Positions 12,101 through 21,674 of a DNA stretch of 64,000 nucleotides are shown piece by piece (the stretch's first letter is position 1; the number at the start of each line of letters is the position of its first letter). The position numbers and the translations under genes were made by a program. Origin of the DNA: JAIESQ01 sp964495375 (GTDB taxonomy: Bacteria; Planctomycetota; Planctomycetia; Pirellulales; JAEUIK01); assembly GCA_964495375.1 (NCBI GenBank), contig CAZBWM010000029.1:1-64000 (forward strand). Direction: 5' to 3'. The notes below the pieces were generated by a model. The model ran no database searches, was not told the origin of the DNA, and saw only the letters and a list, made by a program, of their open reading frames with translations.

Positions 12101-15100
12101 ACCTGTGCCCCCGCCCCCTTTAAACGAGCGATCAAATCGTTGCCGAGCGTCGTTTCGTCGTCGAAAACAATCCAGATGCCACGTGACAACTCCTGCAATT
12201 CGCCGTGCGGCGTCTGGCGCCACTCGATGACATGCAGCCATGGCGCTAGCGCTAGCCTGGGTTCGTCGGCCTGGGCGGTAAGTGCCGGCGGTACGACTTC
12301 AGCAACTTTCGCAGCGCTAGTACTCGCGCCGGGAAAATCCCGCCACAGCCGCTGCCGCTCGAACGGATAGGTTGGCAGCGGCACCCGTCGCGGAGATTGG
12401 CCGATCAACAGACCATGCCAATCAATTTCTGCGCCCAATGCGTACGCTACCGCCAAGGCTTCGCACAGCGCTCGCCAAACGTTCACGTCCTGCGCGACTG
12501 CCGATAGCGCACGCGACGTGGCCGCGTCGTGGAGCGGCAATTCCTCCAATTTCGTTTGCCCTGGATACGAGCAAAACCGATCGAACACCGCCCGGGCATC
12601 GGCAGGCAACTCCGCTCGCGACACATGCAGCCGCTGTCGACGCGTTTCCTGCTCGATCGCGCTTGCTGCGGATGCGTAGTCGTAGAAATGAAAGTGGTTC
12701 GCCGGTGCAGGCAACTCATTCGCGATTGTCGCGTCTTGCTCGGCAAACGCCGCCAGTTGTCGAGCCGCGGATTCCGTATTGGGCGCCACAACGGCCAACC
12801 GCTGCAGCCAATGCGATCGACCCGTCGCGGCGGTCCAACAAATGTCGACCCAGGGTTGCGTTGACGACACGAGTTGTGCCGCGAATCGCGCCGCCAAGTT
12901 CTTCAACGCGGCAAGGCTGCGAGCCGACAACACAAGCACTTGAGGTTTGGCGTCCAAGGCGCCGCGCGCGCTGGGCACCGCTGAACTTGTCGCACTTTCC
13001 TCGACGATAACGTGAGCGTTCGTACCGCCATAACCAAACGAACTGACCCCCGCCCGCCGCGGAACGCCGGCCGGCGAGTTCCAAGGCCGCGCTCGATCCG
13101 ACACATAGAAAGGAGAGTCGGCGAACGAAATACTCCGATTCGGTTCGTCGACATGCAACGTCGGCGGGAGCTCACGTGCACGTAGCGCCGCGATCAGCTT
13201 GATCAGTCCTAGAATTCCTGCCGCTGGTTCCAGATGTCCAATATTCGCTTTGATCGAACCAAGAGCACAGAACTGCGAACGCGACGTATCGACTCGATAT
13301 GCCTCTAGCAGCCCTTGGAATTCGAGGGGATCGCCGAGGGCCGTCCCGGTGCCATGCGACTCAACAAGCGTGATATCCTTCGCCGAAAGCTGGGCCTCGG
13401 ACAGCGCGGCACGAACGACCTTGGCCTGTGCCGCAGGATTCGGCACGGTCAGGCCAGCCGCCTGGCCGCCGTGATTGACCGCCGCGCCACGAATCACGGC
13501 CAGAACATGATCTCCATCGGCGAGTGCTCGCGCGAGCGGCTTGAGCAACACGACGCCGGTCCCCTCTCCCAGCACATAGCCATCAGCGCCCTGAGCAAAT
13601 GGGCGACAGCGGCCGCGTGGCGACAAACCACCGAAACTGCGCATCAATCGAAAGTGTGACGGCGCCAGACCGACCTGGGCGCCGGCCACAAGCGCCGACT
13701 CGCATTCGCCTCGACGCAAGCTTTCGATAGCGAGATGCAGCGCCACAAGAGACGAACTGCACGCGGTGTCGAGCGCCAAACAGGGGCCCGTGAGGTTCAA
13801 GAGGTACGACAGCCGATTTGCCAAAATCGAAAGTGTATTCCCCGTGACCGCATAGGCGCCTAGTTGCTCCGGCATCGCCAGCAGCCGCGCCAGGTACTCG
13901 CTTCCCATCCCGCCCACGAACACGCCGGTGGACGCGCCGGACAACGCACCACCGGCATAGCCCGCCGACTCCAGCGCTTCCCAGGCGGTTTCGAGCAACA
14001 ATCGCTGCTGGGGGTCCATTTCCTCCGCTTCACGTGGCGAGAGGCGAAAGAACTGCGGGTCGAACCATTCCAGGCTCGGCAACAACGCCGCGGAGTGGTT
14101 GCCGGCCGCGACGGCTTCGCGCGCTTCCTCCTCGCGCGCGGCGAACAATTGCCATCGATCCGCCGTCACCGGCGCCACCAAATCATGCCCATTTCGCACG
14201 AGCGCCCACAATTCCGCCAACGTGCTGGCACCGGGCACGCGTACACCAACCCCGATGATGGCGATTGGTTCGGCTCCGGCAGATGGTCCGATGCGGGTGT
14301 GACCGAATGTTGTGGGCTGTGAAACCAATGGAGCCAAGTCGAGGCCACACCGCTTCGCCGGTTGAAGTAACTGGGCGGACGTTGGCGATCCACCGCGAAG
14401 ATCCGATTTCGCGGGCTTCCTCGCGGCACTAGCCAATCTCGTGGCTGCTTCCGCATCGTCCGCGATCAAGCGCGCTGCGAGCGCCGCGAGCGAGCGCGTC
14501 TCGTAGAGAATTGTCGGTGAAATCGTGAGCTGCAATTCTCTCGAGAGCCGCCGCGCCATGTCGACTGCCAGAAACGAATCGACCCCTAGCTCGACGACCG
14601 GCCGGTAAGGGTCGATCGTGCCTGCATCAGCTTCCAGCGCCGCAGCCAGCATTTCGACCAGGCACGTAACGACATCGGCTTCAACGTTCGTCTCGCGTGG
14701 CTGGTCAAACGTGGGGCGAAGTTGCGCCATGTATAGTGGATCGCAAAAGTCGCCTTCTTGCCCACCGGACGTTTGCGACGCACGACTCGACATCTCTTGC
14801 GATTCACGATTCACCGGTAGTCCATCGAGCCAGTACCGCTGCCGCTCGAACGGATAGGTCGGCAGCAAAACGCGGCGGCGGGTTGCTCCGGCATAAACTC
14901 GTGTCCAATCGATGTCGACTCCCCAGACGAACAACTGCCCCAAGGCGGACCATAGCGCAACGGCCGCCTCATCACCGGAAGAATCTGTCGACGAACTGGT
15001 TCGTATATTAACCGTGTCCCGGCATTGCTCGGCGATCGGCCTGAGATAGTCGTGCCACAGCGATCCGCCCACGCATGAGTTGACCGCTTCGATCACGCTG

Positions 15101-18100
15101 CTCGTCAGTTGCACGCAGCGCGCATGCCATGACTCCGTCACTCGACGGAAGCACTGCCCTGCTTCGCCCGCAACCGCGACTCCACTGTTGGCATCGCTTG
15201 AGAACACTAAGGAGCCTTGTAACCGCTCGCGCTCTTCCCAATCGCGCAGGTATTGCAGTCGGTCGGCGAGTTGATCCCGGTAGCGAGCTACAATTGCCAA
15301 TCGGTGACGCAGGGCTCCTCGGCCCATGTTTGCCGTGAAGCAGAGATCCTCGAGCGCAGCGCCCCCCGGCAGATTGAGATAATTGCGATAATTGTCGGTC
15401 ACCTTATGTAACGCCGTCACCGTCTCGGCCGAAAGCACCAGCAGATTCACAGGCGAGGCGGCAACAATCCGAGCGAGCGGGGATTGCCCAGCCGCGCTAG
15501 TGGCAAGTTGTGTACGTTCCGCCGTTGCCGGTTCGGCATGTGGCGCGGCTTCCAGAACGACGTGAACATTCGCGCCTCCGAACCCAAACGAGCTCACACC
15601 TGCTCGGCGCCGGTTGTCGGACCAGTTGCGCGCACGATCGGCGACGTAAAACGGCGCACCGGCCCAGTCAAATCGATGGTTCGGCGCCTGACAGTGTAGC
15701 GACGGCGGGATGATGCCGTGGGAGATCGCTAATACCGTTTTGATGAAGCCGGCGATTCCAGCGGCCGCTTCCAAATGCCCGAGCGAACTCTTCGCGGCGC
15801 CCAGCGCGCAACTACCCGAAGCTCGATCTCGTCCGCAAACGGCTTGCAGCGCCGCCAATTCGATGGGATCGCCCAACGCTGTGCCCGTGCCGTGCGCCTC
15901 AAGGTAAGTCACCGAGCGGGGATCGACGCCCGCGTCTTCGTACGCGGTGCCCAGCAATTCGATCTGCGCGGCAAGGCACGGCGCCGTCAGCCCCGGCTTG
16001 TTGTGCCCGTCGTGATTGACCGCGAGGCCCTTAATAACCGCGAGCACCTGATCGCCATCGGTCATCGCGTCGGCCAAGGGCTTTAGCAATACGACGCCTA
16101 CACCTTCGCCACGGACATACCCGTCCGCGCGATCGTCAAACGTTTGACAGCGGCCGCAGGGTGAAAGCATCCCGCCGCGAGCCAGGGCGTCGCTCAACTC
16201 GGGCACCAAGACCAGATTGACACCGCCGGCCAACGCCATGCGGCAAGCGCCCGTCCTCAAGCCCTGACAAGCCAAGGCCAGCGCCACCAGCGATCCGGAA
16301 CACGCCGTGTCGATCGACACGCTTGGGCCAACCAGGTTCAACAGATACGATGCTCGATTCGCTACCATCGACAGCGAAGTTCCGGAACCGAAATGAGCAT
16401 CGTCGCTACCTCCCTGACGATCCCAAAGCCGCGCGTAGTCACTGGCCGACACACCTGCAAAGACACCGACCCGTCTCTGGCCCATGCGCGTGGGGGCGTA
16501 TCCTGCTCGCTCGAGCGTTTGCCAGCAACATTCAAGGAACAGCCGTTGCTGTGGATCCATGCGCCGCGCCTCGTGCGGCGAGATCGCGAACAACTGAGCA
16601 TCGAAGCCTGCTACGTCGTCGAGAAATCCGCCCTGGCGCCAGGCGAAGGGTAAGTGCTCAACGTCTGCGCTTGCGACACCGATATCTGGGCGACGCGCTA
16701 CTGGCAAAGGGCCAACTCCGTCGACGCCCGCGATCAAGTTCTGCCAAAAGGCATCGGGGGAATCCGCCCCTGGAAAACGGCACGCCATGCCAATTACCGC
16801 GATGTCGCGCGAGACCGTCTTACTTGTCTCGAATTCGCGCGCCGGAACCGCGATCGGCTGTCGCGCGATCGTGGCTGCTTTCGCGGGCGAAGTTCTTACT
16901 TGCGCATCGTCGCGCATTGCCGACGGCGCAGCAGTCGTCGTCACGAGTTCAGGAGTTGCATCCGAAGTCCCGGTAAGTGATGCCGCGATAGGCAACTTGT
17001 TCAACGTGCTGATCGCCGATCGCCATTCGGGAAGCGTTGACAAATGGGCAGCCAGTTGGCCCAGCGTCGGTTGCAGAAAAAAGTCGATTGCCTCGAGTTC
17101 GAGGCGGGTTTGTCGCGAAACTTCTGCGGCTGCCTTCGCGGCGAGTATCGAGTTCATCCCCAGTTCCTGGATGTTGGTCGTGAGCCCGATCTCGGCCGCG
17201 GCGAAACCTAGCGCGCGGGCAACACTTTCTTGCAATAGCTTCTCGATAGCGCAGGCCGAGTCTGGCCGCGCTGAGAATTCCGGGCCGCCCAAGTGGCTGG
17301 CGGTTTCTGATGTCGAGGCGGACGCAATTATCGGCGCAGGGGCAACCTGCGGTCGATCGAGCCAATATCGTTGCCGCTCGAAGGGATAGGTTGGCGCCGG
17401 CACGCGACGCCGAACCCTGCCGACGTGTAACACCGACCAGTCGAGATCCTCTCCCGCGATATAGCGCAGGGAGATCGATCGCGTCAACACTTGCCAATCG
17501 TCGGTCGCAGCTTCGGCCCCTGGCTTGGAAAGGTCATTGGCTCGGGATCCGAATTCTGCAACATTCTCAAAGTTCGTGAAAATGCCTTCTGCCACAGGAT
17601 CAATGCAAGCGGCGCGATCGACTACCGAAGCCAGCTTTCGCTTCAGCGCTTCGCTGCTGGGGGCAACGATCGCCAGGCGACGGGCGAAATGTGCCCGGCC
17701 AACTTGCAACGTAAAGCACAAGTCCGCGAGCTCATCCTCCCGAATCGTCAGTTGCAGGTACTTGTCGACCAACTCGCGCAGAGCCGCCTCACTACGGGCC
17801 GACAACACAAACACGTGCGCTCGCGGCAACTCGCCTTTTGTCTGCGGGTGCGCGACGGGCGGTGCCTGCTCAAGAACAATATGCGCGTTGGTCCCCCCGA
17901 ATCCAAAAGAGCTAACTCCCGCCCGACGCGGGCTCGCCGTATTGCTCCACGCGCGCCAGCGATCGACGACGTAGAATGGGCTCGATTCCAACAGCAAATG
18001 TCGATTGGGCGAATTCAGGTGCAACGTTGGCGGCAACTCGCCATGCTCCAACGCCAATACAGCCTTTAGTAAGCCGGCCGCGCCGGCTGCCGATTCCAAG

Positions 18101-21100
18101 TGTCCGATGTTCGACTTTACCGATCCGAGAGCACAGAACTGGCTGTGATCCACCGACGAGAAGGCCCGACTTAGGGCTTCCACTTCGATCGGATCGCCGA
18201 GCGCCGTTCCAGTGCCGTGCGCTTCGACATAGCCGATTGTTTCGGGTGGCACGCCAGCCGCTTCATGCGCTCTTTGGATCAGCAATGCTTGCGAACTGCT
18301 ACTCGGCGCAGTTAGTCCATTCGTATGTCCGTCCTGGTTAACGGCAGTGCTACGAATCACGGCGTGGATCGTGTGACCGTCACGCAGCGCATCGGACAAT
18401 CGCTTGAGAACGAAGAGCCCCACGCCCTCCCCACGCACAAAGCCGTTGGCGCGGTCGTCAAACGGTTTGCAATGTCCGTCGGGCGCCAGCATGCCGGCTT
18501 CGCTGTAGTCGATCCACACGTCGGGATCGAGCAACACCTGGGCGCCCCCAGCCAGGGCGAGTGAACACTCGCCAGCCCGCAGCGATTGCACGGCCAGGTG
18601 GACTGCCGTTAGAGACGACGAGCAGGCGGTGTCGATCGCAAGACTAGGCCCCTTCAAGTTGAGAAAGTAACTCAGGCGATTGGCAACGATCGACAAGAAG
18701 TTGCCCGTCGCGGAGTGCCCCCCCAGCCGCGATTTGTCGGCAGCTACCCGTTGCAGGTACTCATTCAGAATCACGCCGATGAACACACCCGCGTCGCTAC
18801 CAGCCAATGCGTCACCTGCTAGGCCTGCGTGCTCCAACGATTCCCAGGCAACCTCCAGAAGCAACCGTTGTTGCGGATCCATCCGCTCGGCTTCAAATCG
18901 CGAAATTCCGAAAAAACGCGCATCAAACTGATCGACTTGCCTTAGAAATCCTCCCCATTTTGAGATCGTTTTACCGGGTTGCCTCGGTCGCGGGTCATAG
19001 TGCGACGCGATCGACCACCGCGCGGCGGGGACTTCCTCGATCGACAGAACGCCTCGGCAGAGATTGTCCCAGAAGGCAGTCGGTGAATCGGCACCCGGTA
19101 ATCGGCAAGCCACGCCGACGATGGCAATAGTCTCTACTGCGATCGGGCCAGTGAGGCCTGCCGAGAGGTTCGGTTTCTCCACTATGGCCGACCTTCCCGA
19201 ACTGGCCACAATTGTGGGCTGCCCCGTGGACGCATCATGAAAACCACTTTGTTCGACGCCGTGCCAACCGGCGAACGCCTTAGGCTGATCGCCCGCCAGA
19301 AACGCCGCGAGCGCCTCCGGCGTCGGATGCGTATAGACCAAAGTTGGAGACAGCTTTCGGCCTAGCCATCGTTGAAGCTCGGCAACAAGCTCGACGGCGC
19401 CGAGAGAGACGAGTCCATACCGGGCAAATGCCTGACGAACGTCGATTGCCGCGGGAGCGAGTCCGACGATCTCTGCGACCTTTTTCCTTAGCCACCCGCT
19501 AATCTCTTCAGCGCTGACTTGCGAAGTCTTTCCGACTAGTTTGCTGGATTGCATCTCACGCGGCGCTAATACAGTCGTCTCCGCTTTTGCCCCCAATGGC
19601 CGAGTTGCCAGCAATTCTAGGTACCTTTGGCGACAAGCAGAGCGTTGCTTCTTACCACTCGAAGTCTTCGATAATTCGCCCGGTGCCACGAATTCCACGG
19701 CGTGCACCGCCAAGTCGTGGCGCAGAGCGACTTCTTCCCGGATCTTAGCTTCCACAATCACTGCCGCTTCTGCGGTTGCCGTCGACTCGGTTACGATTAC
19801 CAATCGCTCTTCGCCAGCGATCTCAATCGCGAAGGCGGCCGCGCCCCCTGCCCGAATCGCCGGATGACTGCGCTCGACGGTCTCTTCGATGTCCTGGGGG
19901 TAATGATTGATTCCATGCACAATGATCAAGTCTTTGAGACGTCCGGCGACATACAACTCGCCATCCCGCACAAATCCCAGATCGCCTGTCCGCAAAAACG
20001 GCCCCGCAGCGGAATCTTGCAGCCGTGCCCCGAAGACCGACGCGGTCTCCTCGGGGCGATTCCAGTAGCCGGCAGCGACACTCGGTCCGGATACCCAAAC
20101 TTCGCCGATTTCGCCCGATGCGCTCAGTTGTTTTGTTGTGGGGTTGACGATCTCGACCTGCAAGTTGTCGAGAGCCTCGCCACAGCCAACAGGCGTGATC
20201 GTGGCGTCGGCCGACGGCAACGTTGGCGGTCGACCAGGCCGTTTGTACGATACGATGAGCGTGGCCTCTGCCAGGCCATACACCGGGCAAAATGCCTCGG
20301 GCCGAAATCCACTCTCGGCAAATGTCTCGATGAACTTTCGCGCCGTGGCAGGATAAATGGGCTCCGAGCCATTGCCGGCCGCTCGCCAGCAACTTAAATC
20401 GAGCGACGCCCTATCAGCCTCACTTGTCTTAGCAGTCGCCATAGCGAACGCGAAATTAGGCGCCTGGCTGTGCGTCGCGCGAAAGCGAGATACTGCCGAC
20501 AGCCAGCGCAACGGTCGCTCGACGAACGCCTGCGGCGAGAAAAACCAACAGGGGAAGCCGCTGAACAGCGGTTGCAACAGTCCTTCGACTAATCCGTAGT
20601 CGTGGAAGTATGGCAGCCAGGTCACCGTCCGGCAGTCCGGTCCATAGGGCGATGCGCGCGAAATCGCAGCCGAGTTGACAATCAAGTGGCGATGTCCAAC
20701 CATCACACCGCGCGGTGTCGTCGTCGAGCCAGATGTATATTGCAAGTAGGCTAGTGCATCGCTCGCTGGCTCGAGCATTCGATAATTGGCGGCCGCGTCC
20801 AGCCCGATATCATCGGTCGCAAGTCGCTCGGCGAACCGCACCGCGCCGACAGCGTCGGCTAGTTCATCGAAAATCGGCAGCGACGGCATCGTCGTCAGGA
20901 TGAACCTGGCATCGGCATCATCGGCGATCGCTTGCAACCGCTCGAGCGTGCGTCGAATTCTCCCTCGATCCGGCAGCGGCGCTGGAATCGAAATCACACC
21001 GCAATAAAGGCAGCCAAAGAAGGCAACGACAAATTCCAATCCTTGGGGATACGTAAGCAACACACGGTCGCCGGGGCGAACCCGCTGCTGCAAAACCGAC

Positions 21101-21270
21101 GCCACGGCACGCGCTCCCCGGTCGAGCTCGGCATAGGTCAGTTGACCACCAATCGCTTCGCCATCTTCCAAGAAGGTGTAGGCCAACTGATCCGGCTGGT
21201 GCTTGGCGCGGTAGCGCAGCACGTCGACGATCGTCGCAGTGGCGGCAGCATCGAATGCGGACGTGCTCAT
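6157..21270 (-). CDS. Giant FAAL-primed trans-AT polyketide synthase (FAAL-ACP, two KS-ACP, two KS-KR-ACP modules)
   Basis: 5037 residues. Residues 1-570 form a fatty acyl-AMP ligase (YTSGSTTTPRGV, PYFHDYGLVEGLL, C-terminal LSKTSSGKK), which would activate a fatty acid and pass it to ACP1 (Ser622 in GLVSLGAV). Four elongation modules follow: KS1 (Cys883)-ACP2 (Ser1374, GMNSI); KS2 (Cys1657, DTACSGS)-ACP3 (Ser2232); KS3 (Cys2504)-KR (TGGLG-type motif near 3270)-ACP4 (Ser3610); KS4 (Cys3864)-KR (near 4625)-ACP5 (Ser4944). All KS domains keep EAHGTGT and the KSxxGH histidines. After KS1 to KS3 there is a linker ending in a YPFERQR motif (YPYRDERYW after KS4), and no AT, DH or ER is seen. A separate acyltransferase must therefore load the ACPs. 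ATG 21270 has only a weak Shine-Dalgarno. The stop lies inside the start of the next PKS gene, so the two form one transcription unit. Confidence 0.95.
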   Translation of the reverse strand: MSTSAFDAAATATIVDVLRYRAKHQPDQLAYTFLEDGEAIGGQLTYAELDRGARAVASVLQQRVRPGDRVLLTYPQGLEFVVAFFGCLYCGVISIPAPLPDRGRIRRTLERLQAIADDADARFILTTMPSLPIFDELADAVGAVRFAERLATDDIGLDAAANYRMLEPASDALAYLQYTSGSTTTPRGVMVGHRHLIVNSAAISRASPYGPDCRTVTWLPYFHDYGLVEGLLQPLFSGFPCWFFSPQAFVERPLRWLSAVSRFRATHSQAPNFAFAMATAKTSEADRASLDLSCWRAAGNGSEPIYPATARKFIETFAESGFRPEAFCPVYGLAEATLIVSYKRPGRPPTLPSADATITPVGCGEALDNLQVEIVNPTTKQLSASGEIGEVWVSGPSVAAGYWNRPEETASVFGARLQDSAAGPFLRTGDLGFVRDGELYVAGRLKDLIIVHGINHYPQDIEETVERSHPAIRAGGAAAFAIEIAGEERLVIVTESTATAEAAVIVEAKIREEVALRHDLAVHAVEFVAPGELSKTSSGKKQRSACRQRYLELLATRPLGAKAETTVLAPREMQSSKLVGKTSQVSAEEISGWLRKKVAEIVGLAPAAIDVRQAFARYGLVSLGAVELVAELQRWLGRKLSPTLVYTHPTPEALAAFLAGDQPKAFAGWHGVEQSGFHDASTGQPTIVASSGRSAIVEKPNLSAGLTGPIAVETIAIVGVACRLPGADSPTAFWDNLCRGVLSIEEVPAARWSIASHYDPRPRQPGKTISKWGGFLRQVDQFDARFFGISRFEAERMDPQQRLLLEVAWESLEHAGLAGDALAGSDAGVFIGVILNEYLQRVAADKSRLGGHSATGNFLSIVANRLSYFLNLKGPSLAIDTACSSSLTAVHLAVQSLRAGECSLALAGGAQVLLDPDVWIDYSEAGMLAPDGHCKPFDDRANGFVRGEGVGLFVLKRLSDALRDGHTIHAVIRSTAVNQDGHTNGLTAPSSSSQALLIQRAHEAAGVPPETIGYVEAHGTGTALGDPIEVEALSRAFSSVDHSQFCALGSVKSNIGHLESAAGAAGLLKAVLALEHGELPPTLHLNSPNRHLLLESSPFYVVDRWRAWSNTASPRRAGVSSFGFGGTNAHIVLEQAPPVAHPQTKGELPRAHVFVLSARSEAALRELVDKYLQLTIREDELADLCFTLQVGRAHFARRLAIVAPSSEALKRKLASVVDRAACIDPVAEGIFTNFENVAEFGSRANDLSKPGAEAATDDWQVLTRSISLRYIAGEDLDWSVLHVGRVRRRVPAPTYPFERQRYWLDRPQVAPAPIIASASTSETASHLGGPEFSARPDSACAIEKLLQESVARALGFAAAEIGLTTNIQELGMNSILAAKAAAEVSRQTRLELEAIDFFLQPTLGQLAAHLSTLPEWRSAISTLNKLPIAASLTGTSDATPELVTTTAAPSAMRDDAQVRTSPAKAATIARQPIAVPAREFETSKTVSRDIAVIGMACRFPGADSPDAFWQNLIAGVDGVGPLPVARRPDIGVASADVEHLPFAWRQGGFLDDVAGFDAQLFAISPHEARRMDPQQRLFLECCWQTLERAGYAPTRMGQRRVGVFAGVSASDYARLWDRQGGSDDAHFGSGTSLSMVANRASYLLNLVGPSVSIDTACSGSLVALALACQGLRTGACRMALAGGVNLVLVPELSDALARGGMLSPCGRCQTFDDRADGYVRGEGVGVVLLKPLADAMTDGDQVLAVIKGLAVNHDGHNKPGLTAPCLAAQIELLGTAYEDAGVDPRSVTYLEAHGTGTALGDPIELAALQAVCGRDRASGSCALGAAKSSLGHLEAAAGIAGFIKTVLAISHGIIPPSLHCQAPNHRFDWAGAPFYVADRARNWSDNRRRAGVSSFGFGGANVHVVLEAAPHAEPATAERTQLATSAAGQSPLARIVAASPVNLLVLSAETVTALHKVTDNYRNYLNLPGGAALEDLCFTANMGRGALRHRLAIVARYRDQLADRLQYLRDWEERERLQGSLVFSSDANSGVAVAGEAGQCFRRVTESWHARCVQLTSSVIEAVNSCVGGSLWHDYLRPIAEQCRDTVNIRTSSSTDSSGDEAAVALWSALGQLFVWGVDIDWTRVYAGATRRRVLLPTYPFERQRYWLDGLPVNRESQEMSSRASQTSGGQEGDFCDPLYMAQLRPTFDQPRETNVEADVVTCLVEMLAAALEADAGTIDPYRPVVELGVDSFLAVDMARRLSRELQLTISPTILYETRSLAALAARLIADDAEAATRLASAARKPAKSDLRGGSPTSAQLLQPAKRCGLDLAPLVSQPTTFGHTRIGPSAGAEPIAIIGVGVRVPGASTLAELWALVRNGHDLVAPVTADRWQLFAAREEEAREAVAAGNHSAALLPSLEWFDPQFFRLSPREAEEMDPQQRLLLETAWEALESAGYAGGALSGASTGVFVGGMGSEYLARLLAMPEQLGAYAVTGNTLSILANRLSYLLNLTGPCLALDTACSSSLVALHLAIESLRRGECESALVAGAQVGLAPSHFRLMRSFGGLSPRGRCRPFAQGADGYVLGEGTGVVLLKPLARALADGDHVLAVIRGAAVNHGGQAAGLTVPNPAAQAKVVRAALSEAQLSAKDITLVESHGTGTALGDPLEFQGLLEAYRVDTSRSQFCALGSIKANIGHLEPAAGILGLIKLIAALRARELPPTLHVDEPNRSISFADSPFYVSDRARPWNSPAGVPRRAGVSSFGYGGTNAHVIVEESATSSAVPSARGALDAKPQVLVLSARSLAALKNLAARFAAQLVSSTQPWVDICWTAATGRSHWLQRLAVVAPNTESAARQLAAFAEQDATIANELPAPANHFHFYDYASAASAIEQETRRQRLHVSRAELPADARAVFDRFCSYPGQTKLEELPLHDAATSRALSAVAQDVNVWRALCEALAVAYALGAEIDWHGLLIGQSPRRVPLPTYPFERQRLWRDFPGASTSAAKVAEVVPPALTAQADEPRLALAPWLHVIEWRQTPHGELQELSRGIWIVFDDETTLGNDLIARLKGAGAQVVRVVPREDSRQCEIDWQTPREGRMEIAPDVRESYVRLFDAIARADAGQLAGVVHLWSQHRSIAEVSPANAPDPAKLCSSAAWRLSVTSSLRLLQALSTARARPSLATWFATRGAHEIGPHEMADPVATAVWGVVRAAERERSDLVLRLRDLPVERSAHDVQLLIDDLHDMASPSQCGWRDGKRYTPGLVPWCAPSASDFESGWPVAADGVYLISGGLGAIGLAVSESLVAQGARRLVLLSRRGMPSEPANNDASLVVTRLHELGARVWTPRVDVCERAEIERLVDKVSDELGRVRGVVHAAGVLADRLLPNVEPVDFEQVLAPKLHGVANLLAATAGRPLDFFVVLSSLAAHVGNAGQIAYAAASSCLDSWVLAARRHYASANLSLVDLGPWGEAGMAMQAVARGRGRNNTAIDSIRPRREDGELLDVMRQFWQERGMELIPPWIGCQSIALAARQGLRQLVVAKETVPAVPTVSRVSSADLRPLGEIARGTIGVQRAPQVVVAADNTIGSCDISWMRQRLRSLVAEVAAATLHLPADQIDHEMEFREHGLDSLMADEVVRQLRQTLQLPDLRVGDLFARPTVVSLSDWLCGRFADHLENILGVAERDPKSPTVEASPIVANPSSSSNTRGASLHRNGRDVAVIGFACRFPGAADASAFGQLLREQRSAIGPMPRDRWLAACQFDPHYAETFGHVPPSGAFLTNIDRFDPEFFRIAPTEAAQIDPRQRGFLEVAYHAAEHAGYGGSALRGAKCGVFVGTGCEDYYAGVAGRLFSEHAAPGGTAAALPGRLAYFLDLHGPALAIDTACSSSLVALHHAVGSVRRGECDYAFVGGVHLHVRLYAYLSLRQMGALSTHGVCRPFDRRADGFVPGEGIAALLVRPLADALEAGDTVYGVIRGSAVNNDGRSNGLLAPNPLAQSQLLQSAWADAEIDPASISYLEAHGTGTLLGDPVEWGAIDEALRTATHRRQFVSIGGVKSNIGHADAAAGLAGVIKVLLNFEQRELLPTRGFVEPNPRFDVETSPLVLADRVRQWQPKAPDGSPLPRRAGVSSFGFAGTNAHVVLEEPPGEGKLTIEPAVHVLTLSAFDEPSLQRLAAEYAEHLRKHPHLRWIDVCRTANTGRAHLRKRLAVVASNCCDGIEALQTFGDTSDYAPIFMRAGDRDRPRLLYHCSGNEAALAGLRQTLRSQVAELSATDQQQLRAASVGHLAAELLEHPCVEQGTMSSVVSRDAARSEVPAGNAAAALLHAAAQLYVLGATIDWSRIEEYGAARRVALPLYPYRDERYWLALPRIEALTTSLNPVLVRSASESGNQNIDNLLAVPAWKPCNFSSETRQAVEGRWLVVGERSALAMNLAQLLRAAGCAVEVVTPEQEPMNSALGSQRTGDTSTVERLRRGVAKKLNETDCWTDIVYCAVPAQVLPVEHLVSTERDVELPSQDLAGLLELIHAFQGSTTPAVTNLWLLTAGAQAVTDGRDCVQPEHAALWGLARVIPRECPQLRVRSIDVEAPKGPRQAAEVGQLLVGEFARRTTAVEVAYRNRNRFVLTRQSVSGSPSTATASIRPRGVYLITGGLGGIGLVLARWLAEHYQARLVLLSRTALPQRESWAAKIAEGDIDDQLRTKLAELVAIEAAGGKVVVVTGDIADPATLQHAEQTAQKRFGHINGVFHAAGTVRKCLLRDTTAAGFADVLRPKVLGAKGLIEWARREKFEFVLFFSSIAGLDGNVFQAEYSAANRTLDALAAAARAEGLPIQSVAWDLWQGIGMAHGMAELVDARGRAGLKPAIALSALERALALGFAEMSVRAPDSEVSSRSIDSHTRLREVANRCDEPPGSELAPIVNSASKPREQNGDDLRVRVRRALREAAATTLGLTIARVGAEQSLPDLGLDSMLAVKLMRGLSQATGESLSATLPFDFASIAKLAEHLTATLPTQSLEEWLKLGLPQSPRPGNGHVEKLDGGDVLELHSGRRVKILSRRGPAWPG

Positions 21271-21674
21271 GCCATGGGCGGAGTTCTACCGCCCCCTCGA
21301 GAAACAGCGAGTTTGAGAGTCAGTTGACCCCCGGGAAGGTGGTGGCCTGGACGCGGCGACTCCACCCCGAATTTGACGAGAAATCTTGCGAGAATTGCCT
21401 ACTCTTTGATGGTACGTGAGCCAAACCAGGCTTGCAATTGACGGGCCGCCCCAGGCCCTGGAATCCTGCGACCCAGGGGCGTCGTGAGCGCCCTTTGGGA
21501 ATTGCACGGGTTGTGAGGCCGCCGAAAAGCCGCGGTGGAACCCAACTTGCCTAGCTCGCGGCTCCCTTTTTTCTTGGATTTCCCCGACTCGCCGACTACG
21601 CTAAGGCAATGGCGGTCGGTGCTTCGGTCGAAGCCAGGGCCGCAAATCGGAACAGAATTAGGGAAGGCCTCACT
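21271..21674. other. Divergent intergenic region between the PKS genes and a secreted protein
   Basis: About 400 bases with no convincing gene. It should hold the promoter of the PKS unit (minus) and that of the secreted protein (plus). No clear operator, and no terminator, was recognised. The only plus-strand promoter candidate (TTGGAT near 21574, TACGCT near 21597) is weak. Confidence 0.4.

Noticed and set aside
18660..18720. GHS string in the PKS suggesting an acyltransferase (GGHSATGNF)
   Set aside because: It lies inside KS1 just before the active-site Cys region, not in an AT context; no GHSxG serine motif with AT flanks is present.
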